From Pseudomonas cremoris (GTDB taxonomy: Bacteria > Pseudomonadota > Gammaproteobacteria > Pseudomonadales > Pseudomonadaceae): 64,000 nucleotides of DNA. A model generated the notes under the pieces. It saw only the letters and a program-made list of their open reading frames with translations, searched no databases and was not told the origin of the DNA. A program made the translations under genes and the position numbers. Positions 18,004 through 30,803 of the stretch are shown piece after piece; within the stretch, counting starts at the first letter, position 1; each line of letters starts with the position of its first letter. The stretch spans positions 617,956-681,955 of the forward strand of contig NZ_JAAXCY010000004.1 in assembly GCF_014230465.1 (NCBI RefSeq), written 5' to 3'.

Positions 18004-18092
18004 CTGTGGGAGCTGGCTTGCCTGCGATGGCGGTCTCTAAGCTGGCACGTGTGCTGGCTGGCACTACGCTATCGCAGGCAAGCCACACATTG
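18004..18092. repeat. REP doublet, GCTGGCTTGCCTGCGAT variant, degenerate right arm
   Basis: Left arm CTGTGGGAGCTGGCTTGCCT from 18004. The right arm, near 18070-18090, keeps ATCGCAGGCAAGCC but then reads ACACATTG in place of AGCTCCCACA. It sits between mupP and the yciK-like gene, which run in the same direction, so it may lower expression of the distal gene. Confidence 0.8.
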
Positions 18093-18121
18093 ACCTCGGT
18101 GTTCGCAGGTTTGATGAGCAA

Positions 18122-18793
18122 TCAGCAACTGCACAGCGCGTTATCCAGCACCTTGCGCAGCTCCAGCGGGTGGTCCACCACCACATCGGCGCCCCAATGA
18201 CGCGGGTTGTCGTCCGGGTGGATATAGCCGTAGGTGACCGCAGCAGTGCGGGTCCCGGCGTCGCGGCCGGACTCGATGTCGCGCAGGTCATCGCCCACGA
18301 ACAACACGCTGGCCGGGTCCAGGTCGAGCATCTTGCACGCCAGGATCATCGGCTCCGGGTCCGGCTTGCTGTTTTTCACATGGTCCGGGCAGATCAACAG
18401 CGCCGAGCGCTCGGCCAGGCCCAACTGCTGCATGATCGGCTCGGCAAAACGCAGCGGCTTGTTGGTGACCACGCCCCAGATCAGGTTGGCTTTTTCGATG
18501 TCTTCCAGCAGTTCGGCCATGCCATCGAAGAGTTTGCTGTGGATTGCACAGCCCTTGACGTAACGCTCCAAAAATTCCAGGCGCAATTCCTCAAAGCCTG
18601 GAGATTCCGGGTCCATCGAGAAGGTCACTGCGACCATCGCCCGGGCACCACCGGAGATCTCATCGCGGATGTGCTGGTCGTTGATCGGCTCCAGGCCACG
18701 GTCAGCGCGCATGGCCTGGCAGATGGCGATAAAGTCCGGCGCGGTGTCCAGCAGGGTACCGTCCATGTCGAAGAGAACCGCTCGCAACTTCAC
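18122..18793 (-). CDS. mupP: N-acetylmuramic acid 6-phosphate phosphatase MupP
   Basis: 223-residue HAD phosphatase. The nucleophile motif [14 protein letters not shown] is at residues 8-21, motif II is VVTNKP, motif III is KNSKPDPEP, and motif IV is [12 protein letters not shown]. By sequence it resembles Gph, but in Pseudomonas the gene beside ubiG encodes MupP, which removes phosphate from MurNAc-6-P in the pseudomonad cell-wall recycling route that bypasses de novo UDP-MurNAc synthesis. The name rests on synteny with P. aeruginosa and P. putida. It starts 4 nt after the ubiG stop, so the two are co-transcribed. Confidence 0.88.
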   Translation of the reverse strand: MKLRAVLFDMDGTLLDTAPDFIAICQAMRADRGLEPINDQHIRDEISGGARAMVAVTFSMDPESPGFEELRLEFLERYVKGCAIHSKLFDGMAELLEDIEKANLIWGVVTNKPLRFAEPIMQQLGLAERSALLICPDHVKNSKPDPEPMILACKMLDLDPASVLFVGDDLRDIESGRDAGTRTAAVTYGYIHPDDNPRHWGADVVVDHPLELRKVLDNALCSC

Positions 18794-18797
18794 AGGC

Positions 18798-19496
18798 TCA
18801 CTCCTCGCGCAGGGTCTGGATCATGTAGTTGACGTCAACGTCGTTGGCCAGCTTGTAGTGCTTGGTCAGCGGGTTGTACGTCAGGCCGATGATGTCCTTG
18901 ACGGTCAGGCCGGCCTGGCGGCTCCACGCGCCCAATTCGGACGGACGGATGAATTTCTTGAAGTCGTGGGTGCCGCGCGGCAGCAGCTTCATGATGTATT
19001 CGGCGCCGATGATCGCGAACAGGTAGGCCTTGGGGTTGCGGTTGATGGTGGAGAAGAACACCTGGCCACCTGGCTTGACCATGCGGAAGCAGGCACGAAT
19101 CACCGAGGACGGGTCCGGCACGTGTTCCAGCATCTCGAGGCAGGTCACCACGTCGAATTGCTCGGGCATTTCTTCGGCCAGGGCTTCGGCGGTGATCTGG
19201 CGGTATTCCACGCTCACACCGGACTCCAACTGATGCAGTTGGGCTACAGCCAGAGGCGCTTCGCCCATGTCGATACCCATCACGGTAGCGCCGCGCTGGG
19301 CCATTGCCTCACTGAGGATGCCGCCGCCACACCCCACGTCCAATACCTTCTTGCCGGCCAGGTTGACGCGCTCGTCAATCCAGTTGACCCGCAGCGGGTT
19401 GATGTCGTGCAGGGGCTTGAATTCGCTCTCGCGGTCCCACCAACGGTGAGCCAAAGCTTCGAATTTAGCGATTTCGGCGTGGTCGACGTTGCTCAT
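18798..19496 (-). CDS. ubiG: Ubiquinone biosynthesis O-methyltransferase UbiG
   Basis: 232 residues. The SAM-binding motif [16 protein letters not shown] lies at about 50-65, with [10 protein letters not shown] as the post-motif and [13 protein letters not shown] typical of UbiG. It catalyses the two O-methylation steps of ubiquinone synthesis. The start has an AGAGGA box about 8 nt upstream. It is the first gene of the ubiG-mupP-yciK group; the MTA deaminase gene ends 64 bp upstream on the same strand. Confidence 0.96.
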   Translation of the reverse strand: MSNVDHAEIAKFEALAHRWWDRESEFKPLHDINPLRVNWIDERVNLAGKKVLDVGCGGGILSEAMAQRGATVMGIDMGEAPLAVAQLHQLESGVSVEYRQITAEALAEEMPEQFDVVTCLEMLEHVPDPSSVIRACFRMVKPGGQVFFSTINRNPKAYLFAIIGAEYIMKLLPRGTHDFKKFIRPSELGAWSRQAGLTVKDIIGLTYNPLTKHYKLANDVDVNYMIQTLREE

Positions 19497-19560
19497 GGTG
19501 AATCCTCTAAATCTGATAAATCGGGTTTTCGGTCCTGAATCCGTAGGTTCAAGACTGACG

Positions 19561-20892
19561 TTATTCGTGGTGCCCGCTGATGCGTTGGCCCCAGGCTATG
19601 GCCGTGGCGGTCAACTGTTGTTCATCCATGCGGGTCAGTTGCCGGTCGTCGAGCAATTGCTTGCCGGCGACCCAAAGGTGTTTCACGCAATCACGTCCGG
19701 TGGCATATATAAGCTGTGAGACCGGATCGTAGATCGGTTGTTGCGCCAGCCCCGACAAGTCGAAGGCGACGACGTCCGCGGCCTTGCCCACTTCCAGCGA
19801 ACCGATCTCGCCTTCCAGGCCCATGGCCCGCGCACCATTGAGCGTAGCCATGCGCAGCGCGCGGTGGGCATCCAGGGCCGTGGCCGAACCGGCGACAGCC
19901 TTGGCCAGCATCGCCGCCGTGCGGGTTTCGCCCAGCAGGTCCAGGTCGTTGTTGCTGGCGGCACCATCGGTACCGATGGCCACATTGACGCCAGCCTGCC
20001 ACAGACGCTCCACCGGGCAAAAGCCGCTGGCCAGTTTCAGGTTCGATTCCGGGCAATGGATGATGCTGGTGTTGCTTTCTACCAGCAAAGCCAGGTCATC
20101 CTCGCTGATTTGGGTCATATGAACGGCCTGGAACCGCGGGCCTAGCAGCCCGAGGCGACCCAGGCGGGCGAGTGGCCGTTCGCCGGTCTGCTCGACAGCT
20201 TGCTGCACTTCAAAGGCGGTTTCGTGAACGTGCATGTGGATTGCGGCGTCCAGTTCCTCGGCGATCACCCGGATTTTTTCCAGGTTGTCATCGCACACGG
20301 TGTACGGCGCATGAGGGCCGAAGGTGATCTTGATGCGCGGGTGGTGCTTGAGATCGCCAAACAGCTCGACACCCTGGCGGATCGCCTCATCGGCGGTGCT
20401 GGCGCCGGGGATCGGGAAGTCGAGGATGGGAATCGCGATCTGCGCGCGCATGCCACTGTTGTGCACGCAGTCGCTGGCGACCTTGGGGTAGAAGTACATG
20501 TCGGAAAAGCAAGTGATGCCGCCCTTGAGTTGCTCGGCGATGGCCAGGTTGGTGCCGTCGCGTACGAACGCCTCATCGACCCATTTGGCTTCGGCGGGCC
20601 AGATGTGCTTTTCCAGCCAGGTCATCAGTGGCAGGTCATCGGCCAGGCCGCGAAACAGGCTCATCGCCGCATGCCCGTGGGCGTTGATCAGGCCGGGGCT
20701 GAGTAGCATGCCCGGCAGCTCACGTGTTTCGGTGGCTGAAAGCTTCAGCGCTGCGGCCCGCGGGCCGATAAAGGCGATGCGCCCGTTGCGGATGCCCAGG
20801 CCATGCTCCTTGAGCACCACACCAGCAGGTTCGACGGGTACCAGCCAGGTCGGCAATAGCAACAGGTCGAGCGGGGCGGCAGTGGCGGTCAT
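19561..20892 (-). CDS. mtaD: Methylthioadenosine deaminase (TRZ/ATZ amidohydrolase family)
   Basis: 443-residue metal-dependent amidohydrolase. Metal ligands appear in the order NAHGHAAM (about 71-78), [19 protein letters not shown] and [13 protein letters not shown]. Its orthologue in P. aeruginosa at this exact locus is a 5'-methylthioadenosine deaminase giving methylthioinosine, which then enters methionine salvage. The divergent neighbour is mtnA, of the same pathway; 108 bp separate the starts. S-adenosylhomocysteine is a possible second substrate in the family. The name rests on orthology and context. Confidence 0.88.
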   Translation of the reverse strand: MTATAAPLDLLLLPTWLVPVEPAGVVLKEHGLGIRNGRIAFIGPRAAALKLSATETRELPGMLLSPGLINAHGHAAMSLFRGLADDLPLMTWLEKHIWPAEAKWVDEAFVRDGTNLAIAEQLKGGITCFSDMYFYPKVASDCVHNSGMRAQIAIPILDFPIPGASTADEAIRQGVELFGDLKHHPRIKITFGPHAPYTVCDDNLEKIRVIAEELDAAIHMHVHETAFEVQQAVEQTGERPLARLGRLGLLGPRFQAVHMTQISEDDLALLVESNTSIIHCPESNLKLASGFCPVERLWQAGVNVAIGTDGAASNNDLDLLGETRTAAMLAKAVAGSATALDAHRALRMATLNGARAMGLEGEIGSLEVGKAADVVAFDLSGLAQQPIYDPVSQLIYATGRDCVKHLWVAGKQLLDDRQLTRMDEQQLTATAIAWGQRISGHHE

Positions 20893-20962
20893 CGAAGGCT
20901 TCTTCCCAGGCAGCTATAAAAGAAGGGCGAAGTATACCCGAGCGTCCTGGCTGGCGGATCGC

Positions 20963-20968
20963 TATAAT
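20963..20968 (+). promoter_or_regulatory. Candidate -10 box (TATAAT) for mtnA
   Basis: A perfect TATAAT lies 33 bp before the mtnA ATG in the mtaD-mtnA divergent interval. No good TTGACA-like -35 box is seen at the right spacing, so the call rests on the -10 alone. Confidence 0.45.
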
Positions 20969-21000
20969 CGGCGGCTTTGTTTCTGAGTGCGGAGTAAGGA

Positions 21001-22071
21001 ATGCGCGATCGACTGTTGGCTGCGGAGAAGGTGAAGGCCATCGATTGGCGCGATGGCGCGCTGCACTTGCTCGATCAACGTGCCTTACCGTCTCGGGAAA
21101 GCTGGATTGCCTGCTCTACGGTTGATGAGGTGGCTGCGGCTATCCGCTCGATGATAGTGCGCGGCGCGCCGGCTATCGGGATCAGCGCCGCCTATGGCCT
21201 GGTGCTCGCCGCTCGCCAGCGAATGGCCGAGGGGGGGGACTGGCAAGCGTCGTGGGAAGAAGACTACGCACTTCTGGCGGATACCCGTCCGACCGCAGCG
21301 AATCTGTTCTGGGCGCTCAAGCGCATGCGCGACCGTCTGGACCGCGTCAAGAAGCACGCCGATCCGCTGGCGATGCTGGAAGCCGAGGCGATTGCGATCC
21401 ACGAAAGTGATCGCGAAGCCAATATCACCATGGCCCAGCTGGGCGTCGAGCTGATCCGCAAGCACCAGGGCAATGCCCAGGCGATCCTCACCCATGGCAA
21501 TGCTGGCGCTTTGGCCACTGGCGGCGTCGGCACGGCCCTTGGGGTGATACGGGCTGCTTTCCTGGAGGGCATGGTCGAGCAGGTTTATGCCAATGAAACC
21601 CGGCCTTGGCTGCAAGGTTCACGGCTGACTGCCTGGGAGCTGGCGGGCGAGGGCATCCCGGTGAAGGTGAATGCTGACTCGGCCGGTGCGCATATCCTCA
21701 AGACCAAGGGCGTGACCTGGGTGATTGTCGGTGCCGACTGCATTACCGCCAATGGCGATGTGATCAGCAAGATTGGCACCTATCAACTGGCCGTGTGCGC
21801 CATGCACCACGGCGTGCGCTTCATGGTGGTGGCGCCGAGTTCGACCATCGACTTGATGATGGCGAGCGGCGATGACGTTGCACTGGAACAGCGCGATCCG
21901 GGTGAGCTGCTGGAGATCGTTGGGCAGCGCTTGGGGGTGGATGCGTTCAATCCGGTGTTCGACGTAACGCCTGCTGATTTGATCGATGTGATCGTGACGG
22001 AAAAGGGCATCGTTGAGCGGCCGGATACGGCCAAGATGGCCAAGTTGATGTGCCGTAAGCGTCTGCATTGA
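21001..22071 (+). CDS. mtnA: S-methyl-5-thioribose-1-phosphate isomerase MtnA
   Basis: 356 residues with family motifs [13 protein letters not shown] (about 59-71), [13 protein letters not shown] with the catalytic-site Cys position replaced by Ala-Gly as read here, [17 protein letters not shown], and [11 protein letters not shown] carrying a conserved Asp-Cys. It isomerises methylthioribose-1-P to methylthioribulose-1-P in methionine salvage, directly in line with the divergent MTA deaminase. A run of eight G bases (21231-21238) lies within the gene but the frame is intact. An REP pair follows the stop. Confidence 0.95.
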   Translation: MRDRLLAAEKVKAIDWRDGALHLLDQRALPSRESWIACSTVDEVAAAIRSMIVRGAPAIGISAAYGLVLAARQRMAEGGDWQASWEEDYALLADTRPTAANLFWALKRMRDRLDRVKKHADPLAMLEAEAIAIHESDREANITMAQLGVELIRKHQGNAQAILTHGNAGALATGGVGTALGVIRAAFLEGMVEQVYANETRPWLQGSRLTAWELAGEGIPVKVNADSAGAHILKTKGVTWVIVGADCITANGDVISKIGTYQLAVCAMHHGVRFMVVAPSSTIDLMMASGDDVALEQRDPGELLEIVGQRLGVDAFNPVFDVTPADLIDVIVTEKGIVERPDTAKMAKLMCRKRLH

Positions 22072-22094
22072 GGGCGTTGGTGTCTGTTGGATTG

Positions 22095-22170
22095 CCTTCG
22101 CGAGCAAGCCCGCTCCCACATTTTAAATGTGTTCACAAATCAAATGTGGGAGCGGGCTTGCTCGCGAAGA
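22095..22170. repeat. REP pair in the opposite relative orientation
   Basis: Here the order is reversed: TTCGCGAGCAAGCCCGCTCC comes first (about 22097-22123) and the GTGGGAGCGGGCTTGCTCGC core second (about 22146-22170), with only about 18 bp between. The other five pairs in the window are arranged the other way. It lies between mtnA and gyrA. Confidence 0.88.
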
Positions 22171-22495
22171 GGCCTTTAAGTCAATAAATTCTTCGGATCT
22201 ACCCTCAAAAAACAAGCTGGATCCTTCTCTAAGCCCCTCTCGTCCCCCTCAAGCCTGTCACCCGTCAACTAACTATGCTCCATGCGCATCAGGGGGATAG
22301 GTGCGTGGCGGCGATTGTGATAACATCCGGCGGTTTCCAGGGCCGCCCCGAGGGGTTGCCTATAACGCGCAGATCCGTGTCATAACTCGTTGATTTGTCG
22401 TAAGTCGTTGTCAGGCACCGTGCCGGCAGCGGCGAGCTTCGTTCGTCCCATATGGATGTGACGAGGTTTCACCCGAAAAAGGAATCAGGCTTCTC
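22171..22495 (+). promoter_or_regulatory. Untranslated region upstream of gyrA
   Basis: These 325 bp hold no plausible gene. They must contain the gyrA promoter. Weak candidates are TATAAC at 22361-22366 and GATAACAT near 22320, neither with a convincing -35 box. AAAGGAAT lies about 12 nt before the gyrA ATG and is the probable ribosome-binding site. Confidence 0.4.
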
Positions 22496-25150
<2,655 letters not shown>

Positions 25151-25160
25151 GCGGACACAC

Positions 25161-25195
25161 AGGGGGCGGATGAAGATTCGCCCCCTTGTTGTTTG
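25161..25195 (+). terminator. Rho-independent terminator after gyrA
   Basis: AGGGGGCG (25161-25168) pairs with CGCCCCCT (25179-25186) around a ten-base loop, followed by a T-rich TGTTGTTTG. It lies 11 bp after the gyrA stop. Confidence 0.8.
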
Positions 25196-25262
25196 TCCCT
25201 TCTGAAAACATTGAAATACCTGTTTATTGCACCACCCCACCAGATCTAGAGTGAGATTGGAT

Positions 25263-26348
25263 GTGAGCAAGAGAGCCTATAACTTCTGTGCCGGTCCCGC
25301 GGCGCTTCCTGAAGCAGTCCTGCAGCGTGCGCAGGGTGAACTCCTCGACTGGCATGGAAAAGGCCTCTCCGTGATGGAAATGAGCCATCGCAGCGATGAG
25401 TTCGTGTCCATTGCCACCAAGGCCGAGCAGGATCTGCGTGACTTGCTGGACATCCCTTCCAACTACAAAGTGCTGTTCCTGCAAGGCGGCGCCAGCCAGC
25501 AGTTCGCCCAGATTCCGTTGAACCTGCTGCCGGAAGATGGCACTGCCGACTACATCGACACCGGTATCTGGGGTCAGAAGGCCATTGAAGAGGCCTCCCG
25601 TTACGGTAACGTCAATGTGGCAGGCACTGCCAAGCCTTACGACTACTTCGCCATTCCTGGTCAGAACGAGTGGAAACTCTCGAAGGACGCGGCCTACGTT
25701 CACTACGTGCAGAACGAGACCATCGGCGGCCTGGAGTTCGACTGGGTGCCAGAAGTGGGCGACGTTCCGCTGGTGTGCGACATGTCTTCGGACATCCTCT
25801 CGCGCCCAATCGATGTATCCAAGTACGGCATGATCTACGCCGGCGCCCAGAAGAACATCGGCCCGAGCGGCATCCTGGTCAACATCATCCGCGAAGACCT
25901 GCTGGGGCGCGCCCGTTCGCTGTGCCCGACCATGCTCAACTACAAGGTCGCGGCCGATAACGGCTCGATGTACAACACTCCGCCGGCCTTCGCCTGGTAC
26001 CTGTCTGGCCTGGTGTTCGAGTGGCTGAAAGAGCAGGGCGGTGTCGCCGCCATGGGCAAGCTGAACGAAGAGAAGAAGCGCACCCTGTACGACTTCATCG
26101 ACGCCAGCGGCCTGTACAGCAACCCGATCAACCTGACCGACCGCTCGTGGATGAACGTGCCATTCCGTCTGGCTGATGACCGCCTGGACAAGCCATTCCT
26201 GGCCGGTGCCGACGCGCGCGGCCTGCTGAACCTCAAGGGTCACCGTTCGGTCGGTGGCATGCGCGCCTCCATCTACAACGCCGTCGACATCCACGCCATC
26301 AACGCGCTGGTTGCCTACATGGCAGAGTTCGAAAAGGAACACGGCTAA
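25263..26348 (+). CDS. serC: Phosphoserine aminotransferase SerC
   Basis: 361 residues starting at GTG 25263 (reading MSKRAYNFCAGPAALPEAVL, the usual start), with GAG about 9 nt upstream. The PLP Lys is in YAGAQKNIGPSG; FLQGGASQQFAQIP and the C-terminal RSVGGMRASIYNAV are family marks. It converts 3-phosphohydroxypyruvate to phosphoserine and can also serve pyridoxine synthesis. It heads the serC-pheA-hisC-tyrA/aroA-cmk-rpsA supraoperon known in pseudomonads. Its stop overlaps the pheA start by one base. Confidence 0.96.
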   Translation: MSKRAYNFCAGPAALPEAVLQRAQGELLDWHGKGLSVMEMSHRSDEFVSIATKAEQDLRDLLDIPSNYKVLFLQGGASQQFAQIPLNLLPEDGTADYIDTGIWGQKAIEEASRYGNVNVAGTAKPYDYFAIPGQNEWKLSKDAAYVHYVQNETIGGLEFDWVPEVGDVPLVCDMSSDILSRPIDVSKYGMIYAGAQKNIGPSGILVNIIREDLLGRARSLCPTMLNYKVAADNGSMYNTPPAFAWYLSGLVFEWLKEQGGVAAMGKLNEEKKRTLYDFIDASGLYSNPINLTDRSWMNVPFRLADDRLDKPFLAGADARGLLNLKGHRSVGGMRASIYNAVDIHAINALVAYMAEFEKEHG

Positions 26349-27442
26349 TGTCTGAGCAAGAACTCAAGGCCCTGCGGGTGCGCATTGACAGCCTGGACGA
26401 GAAAGTCCTGGAGCTGATCAGCGAGCGCGCACGCTGTGCCCAGGAAGTGGCGCGGGTGAAGATGGCGTCCTTGGCAGAAGGCGAAGTGCCGGTGTTCTAC
26501 CGACCTGAGCGTGAGGCCCAGGTGCTCAAGCGCGTAATGGAGCGCAACAAGGGCCCGTTGGGCAACGAAGAGATGGCGCGGTTGTTCCGTGAAATCATGT
26601 CGTCGTGCCTGGCCCTGGAGCAGCCGCTGAAAGTGGCGTACCTCGGTCCGGAAGGCACCTTCACCCAAGCAGCCGCCATGAAGCACTTTGGTCACGCCGT
26701 GATCAGCAAGCCGATGGCGGCCATTGATGAGGTGTTCCGTGAAGTGGCTGCCGGTGCGGTGAACTTTGGCGTGGTCCCGGTGGAAAACTCCACCGAAGGT
26801 GCGGTCAACCACACCCTGGACAGCTTCCTCGAGCACGACATGGTGATCTGCGGCGAAGTCGAACTGCGTATTCACCACCACCTGCTGGTGGGCGAGAACA
26901 CCAAGACCGACAGCATCAGCCGTATCTATTCCCACGCCCAGTCCCTGGCCCAGTGCCGCAAGTGGCTGGACGCCCATTACCCGAACGTCGAGCGTGTGGC
27001 GGTTTCCAGCAACGCCGAAGCGGCGAAGCGGGTCAAGGGTGAGTGGAACTCGGCGGCCATCGCCGGTGATATGGCAGCAGGCCTTTATGGCCTGACGCGC
27101 CTGGCCGAGAAAATCGAGGACCGCCCGGACAACTCCACGCGCTTCCTGATGATCGGTAACCAGGAAGTGCCGCCGACCGGCGACGACAAGACCTCGATCA
27201 TCGTTTCCATGAGCAACAAGCCCGGTGCGCTGCATGAGCTGCTGGTGCCGTTCCACGATAACGGGATTGACCTGACGCGCATCGAGACTCGTCCTTCGCG
27301 CAGCGGTAAATGGACTTACGTGTTCTTTATCGACTTCGTCGGCCATCACCGCGACCCGCTGGTCAAGGGTGTGCTCGAGAAAATCAGTCAGGAAGCCGTG
27401 GCACTCAAGGTGCTGGGCTCTTACCCGAAAGCGGTTTTGTGA
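26348..27442 (+). CDS. pheA: Bifunctional chorismate mutase / prephenate dehydratase (P-protein)
   Basis: 364 residues in three domains: an AroQ chorismate mutase (about 1-90), prephenate dehydratase (about 95-275, with GPEGTFTQAA and the catalytic TRF in DNSTRFLMI), and a C-terminal ACT domain (about 285-360, with GALHELL and the IETRPS element that binds phenylalanine). It makes phenylpyruvate from chorismate and should be feedback-inhibited by Phe. Coupled to serC by a TAATG junction. Confidence 0.97.
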   Translation: MSEQELKALRVRIDSLDEKVLELISERARCAQEVARVKMASLAEGEVPVFYRPEREAQVLKRVMERNKGPLGNEEMARLFREIMSSCLALEQPLKVAYLGPEGTFTQAAAMKHFGHAVISKPMAAIDEVFREVAAGAVNFGVVPVENSTEGAVNHTLDSFLEHDMVICGEVELRIHHHLLVGENTKTDSISRIYSHAQSLAQCRKWLDAHYPNVERVAVSSNAEAAKRVKGEWNSAAIAGDMAAGLYGLTRLAEKIEDRPDNSTRFLMIGNQEVPPTGDDKTSIIVSMSNKPGALHELLVPFHDNGIDLTRIETRPSRSGKWTYVFFIDFVGHHRDPLVKGVLEKISQEAVALKVLGSYPKAVL

Positions 27443-27451
27443 GGCTTTAAC

Positions 27452-28564
27452 ATGAGTGGCAACTTCCTCGCCCTGGCGCAGCCGGGCGTGCAACAACTGT
27501 CGCCTTACGTTCCGGGTAAGCCTGTGGACGAGTTGGCGCGTGAGTTGAATCTGGATCCGTCCAAGATCGTCAAATTGGCGAGCAACGAGAATCCGCTGGG
27601 CCCGAGCCCTAAAGTGCTGGCGGCGATTCGTGAAGAGTTGGCCGAGTTGACCCGATATCCTGATGGCAACGGCTTCGCCCTCAAGTCGCTGCTGGCGGAG
27701 AAATGCCGGGTCGAGCTGAACCAGGTCACCCTGGGTAACGGCTCCAACGACATTCTTGAATTGGTCGGTCGCGCTTACCTGGCGCCTGGCTTGAACGCCG
27801 TGTTCAGCGAGCACGCGTTCGCGGTGTATCCGATTGTCACTCAGGCTGTCGGTGCCGATGCGCGCGTCATTCCAGCCAAGGACTGGGGTCACGACCTGCC
27901 GGCCATGCTGGCTGCGATCGATGCCCAGACCCGCGTGGTGTTTATCGCCAACCCGAACAACCCAACCGGCACCTGGTTCGATGCGCAAGCATTGGACGAC
28001 TTCCTGCAGGACGTGCCTGAGCACGTGCTGGTGGTGCTGGACGAGGCCTACATCGAGTACGCCGAAGGCAGCGACCTGCCAGATGGCCTGGACTTCCTGG
28101 CGGCCTATCCGAACCTGCTGGTATCGCGCACGTTCTCCAAGGCCTATGGCCTGGCTTCGCTGCGGGTGGGTTACGGCCTGTCCACAGCCGTCGTCGCCGA
28201 TGTGCTGAACCGTGTACGCCAACCTTTCAACGTCAACAGCCTCGCCTTGGCGGCGGCCTGTGCAGCGGTGAAAGATGCTGAATACCTTGAAGAAGGTCGT
28301 CGTCTCAATGAAAGCGGCATGCTGCAACTGCAGGAAGGTTTCCGTGAGTTGGGCCTGGGCTGGATTCCGTCCAAGGGCAACTTCATCTGTGTCGACCTTG
28401 GCCAAGTGGCGGCGCCGGTGTTCCAGGGCCTGCTGCGCGAAGGTGTGATCGTGCGTCCGGTAGCCAACTACGGCATGCCGAACCACCTGCGTATCACCAT
28501 CGGCTTGCCGGCCGAGAACGCGCGCTTCCTGGAGGCGCTGGCCAAGGTTCTGGCTCGTGGTTGA
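27452..28564 (+). CDS. hisC: Histidinol-phosphate / aromatic aminotransferase HisC
   Basis: 370 residues, fold type I. ASNENPLGPSPK near the N-terminus, FIANPNNPTGTW in the middle and the PLP Lys in SRTFSKAYGLASLRVGYG are family marks. In this supraoperon the HisC paralogue sits between pheA and tyrA and is thought to work also on phenylpyruvate and hydroxyphenylpyruvate, besides histidinol phosphate. Nine bp separate it from pheA. Its stop lies inside the start region of the next gene. Confidence 0.93.
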   Translation: MSGNFLALAQPGVQQLSPYVPGKPVDELARELNLDPSKIVKLASNENPLGPSPKVLAAIREELAELTRYPDGNGFALKSLLAEKCRVELNQVTLGNGSNDILELVGRAYLAPGLNAVFSEHAFAVYPIVTQAVGADARVIPAKDWGHDLPAMLAAIDAQTRVVFIANPNNPTGTWFDAQALDDFLQDVPEHVLVVLDEAYIEYAEGSDLPDGLDFLAAYPNLLVSRTFSKAYGLASLRVGYGLSTAVVADVLNRVRQPFNVNSLALAAACAAVKDAEYLEEGRRLNESGMLQLQEGFRELGLGWIPSKGNFICVDLGQVAAPVFQGLLREGVIVRPVANYGMPNHLRITIGLPAENARFLEALAKVLARG

Positions 28565-30803
28565 TGTCACTGCATTGCAACCTGCTGTGCCTATGATCGG
28601 TCGCCTGGTAGTGGTCGGTCTGGGGTTGATCGGCGGCTCCTTCGCCAAAGGCCTGCGTGAAAGCGGGTTGTGTGGCGAGGTGGTCGGTGTGGACCTGGAC
28701 CCGCAATCGCGCAAGTTGGCGGTTGAATTGGGGGTAGTGGATCGCTGCGAAGCAGACCTGGCGCTCGCGTGCCAGGGCGCTGATGTGATCCAGCTCGCGG
28801 TGCCGATTCTGGCGATGGAGAAATTGCTGGCGTTGTTGGCCCGTATGGATCTGGGGCAGGCGATCCTCACGGACGTCGGCAGTGCCAAGGGCAATGTGGT
28901 GCGCGCGGCGCAACTGGCTTTTGGCGGCATGCCTGCGCGTTTTGTGCCGGGTCATCCGATTGCCGGTTCCGAGCAGAGCGGGGTGGAAGCCTCCAACGCG
29001 CAACTGTTCCGTCGTCATAAAGTGATTCTCACGCCTTTGGAACAGACCGATCCGGCTGCGCTGGCGGTGGTGGATCGCCTTTGGCGCGCGTTGGGCGCGG
29101 ATGTCGAGCATATGCAGGTTGAGCGCCACGATGAAGTGTTGGCGGCGACCAGCCATTTGCCACACCTGCTGGCATTTGGCCTGGTGGACTCCTTGGCCAA
29201 GCGCAACGAGAACCTCGAGATATTCCGTTACGCCGCCGGTGGGTTCCGCGATTTCACGCGGATTGCTGGCAGCGACCCGGTGATGTGGCACGACATCTTC
29301 CTCGCCAATCGTGAGGCAGTGTTGCGCACCTTGGACACCTTCCGCAGTGACCTTGACGCCTTGCGCGACGCGGTCGATGCCGGGGATGGTCACCAATTAT
29401 TGGGCGTGTTTACCCGTGCGCGGGTCGCGCGTGAGCATTTCAGCAAGATCCTGGCGCGCCGGGCCTACATGGAAACAGCAGTGAACGCTGATGAGCTGAC
29501 CTTCCTCGCCAACCCGGGTGGCCGCTTGAGCGGGCGTATCCGGGTGCCGGGTGATAAGTCGATCTCTCATCGCTCGATCATGCTGGGTTCATTGGCTGAC
29601 GGCGTAACCGAGGTTGAAGGTTTCCTTGAGGGTGAGGATGCCCTGGCGACCTTGCAGGCATTTCGCGACATGGGTGTGGTGATCGAGGGGCCGCATCACG
29701 GCCGCGTGACCATCCATGGTGTGGGTTTGCATGGCTTGAAGGCGGCGCCGGGGCCGATTTACCTCGGTAACTCCGGTACATCCATGCGTTTGCTTTCCGG
29801 GCTGCTGGCGGCGCAGAGTTTTGACAGCGTGTTGACCGGCGATGCGTCGTTGTCCAAGCGCCCGATGAATCGCGTGGCCAAGCCGCTGCGGGAAATGGGC
29901 GCCGTGATCGAGACGGGGCCGGAAGGGCGTCCGCCGCTGACCATTCGTGGTGGCCAGGCGTTGAAGGGGTTGACCTACGCGTTGCCGATGGCCAGCGCCC
30001 AGGTCAAATCCGCCCTGTTGCTGGCCGGGTTATATGCCGAGGGCGAGACTGCGGTGACCGAGCCTGCACCGACCCGCGATCATACTGAGCGCATGCTGCA
30101 TGGGTTTGGTTATCCGGTTGTGGTGGAGGGCGCTACGGCGTCGGTGGAATCTGGCCATGCGTTGACGGCGACCCATATTGAAGTGCCAGGGGATATTTCC
30201 TCCGCGGCGTTTTTCCTGGTGGCTGCCTCGATCGCCGAGGGTTCAGAGTTGCTGCTGGAGCATGTCGGTATCAACCCGACGCGCACCGGCGTGATCGATA
30301 TCCTGCGGCTGATGGGCGCGGATATCACCTTGGGAAACCAGCGCGAAGTCGGCGGTGAGCCGGTGGCTGATCTGCGCGTGCGTGCGGCGGCACTGAAGGG
30401 AATCGAGATTCCTGAGGTTCTGGTCCCGTTGGCGATTGATGAGTTTCCTGTGCTGTTCGTCGCGGCGGCCTGTGCCGAAGGGCGAACCGTGTTGCGGGGT
30501 GCCGAAGAGCTGCGCGTGAAGGAATCCGATCGTATCCAGGTTATGGCCGATGGTCTGCTGGCGCTGGGAGTCAAGTGTGAAGCAACCGCCGATGGGCTTA
30601 TCATTGATGGCGGCCTGATGGGTGGCGGTGAAGTCCATGCCCATGGCGATCATCGGATTGCCATGGCGTTCAGTGTGGCTTCCCTGCGGGCAGCGGCGCC
30701 GATTCGTATCCATGACTGCGCCAATGTTGCTACGTCTTTTCCGAATTTTCTTACACTGTGTGCCCAAGTCGGCATCCGTGTTGCCCAAGAGGCTCAATTG
30801 TGA
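28557..30803 (+). CDS. Fused prephenate dehydrogenase / EPSP synthase (TyrA-AroA)
   Basis: 748 residues joining two enzymes. Residues about 13-300 are a TyrA-type dehydrogenase with the NAD motif [15 protein letters not shown] and the [10 protein letters not shown] segment. Residues about 312-748 are EPSP synthase with [27 protein letters not shown] and RVKESDRI. The fusion is the normal state in pseudomonads and links tyrosine formation with the shikimate step that feeds it. The GTG at 28557 overlaps the hisC stop by eight bases and has AAGG upstream; an ATG at 28593 (MIGRLVVVG) is an alternative start with no clear ribosome-binding site. Confidence 0.95.
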   Translation: MVDVTALQPAVPMIGRLVVVGLGLIGGSFAKGLRESGLCGEVVGVDLDPQSRKLAVELGVVDRCEADLALACQGADVIQLAVPILAMEKLLALLARMDLGQAILTDVGSAKGNVVRAAQLAFGGMPARFVPGHPIAGSEQSGVEASNAQLFRRHKVILTPLEQTDPAALAVVDRLWRALGADVEHMQVERHDEVLAATSHLPHLLAFGLVDSLAKRNENLEIFRYAAGGFRDFTRIAGSDPVMWHDIFLANREAVLRTLDTFRSDLDALRDAVDAGDGHQLLGVFTRARVAREHFSKILARRAYMETAVNADELTFLANPGGRLSGRIRVPGDKSISHRSIMLGSLADGVTEVEGFLEGEDALATLQAFRDMGVVIEGPHHGRVTIHGVGLHGLKAAPGPIYLGNSGTSMRLLSGLLAAQSFDSVLTGDASLSKRPMNRVAKPLREMGAVIETGPEGRPPLTIRGGQALKGLTYALPMASAQVKSALLLAGLYAEGETAVTEPAPTRDHTERMLHGFGYPVVVEGATASVESGHALTATHIEVPGDISSAAFFLVAASIAEGSELLLEHVGINPTRTGVIDILRLMGADITLGNQREVGGEPVADLRVRAAALKGIEIPEVLVPLAIDEFPVLFVAAACAEGRTVLRGAEELRVKESDRIQVMADGLLALGVKCEATADGLIIDGGLMGGGEVHAHGDHRIAMAFSVASLRAAAPIRIHDCANVATSFPNFLTLCAQVGIRVAQEAQL

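Noticed and set aside
26345..28930. 861-codon open frame antisense to pheA-hisC-tyrA
   Set aside because: It crosses three certain genes on the other strand and shows no domain; open antisense frames are common at this GC content.
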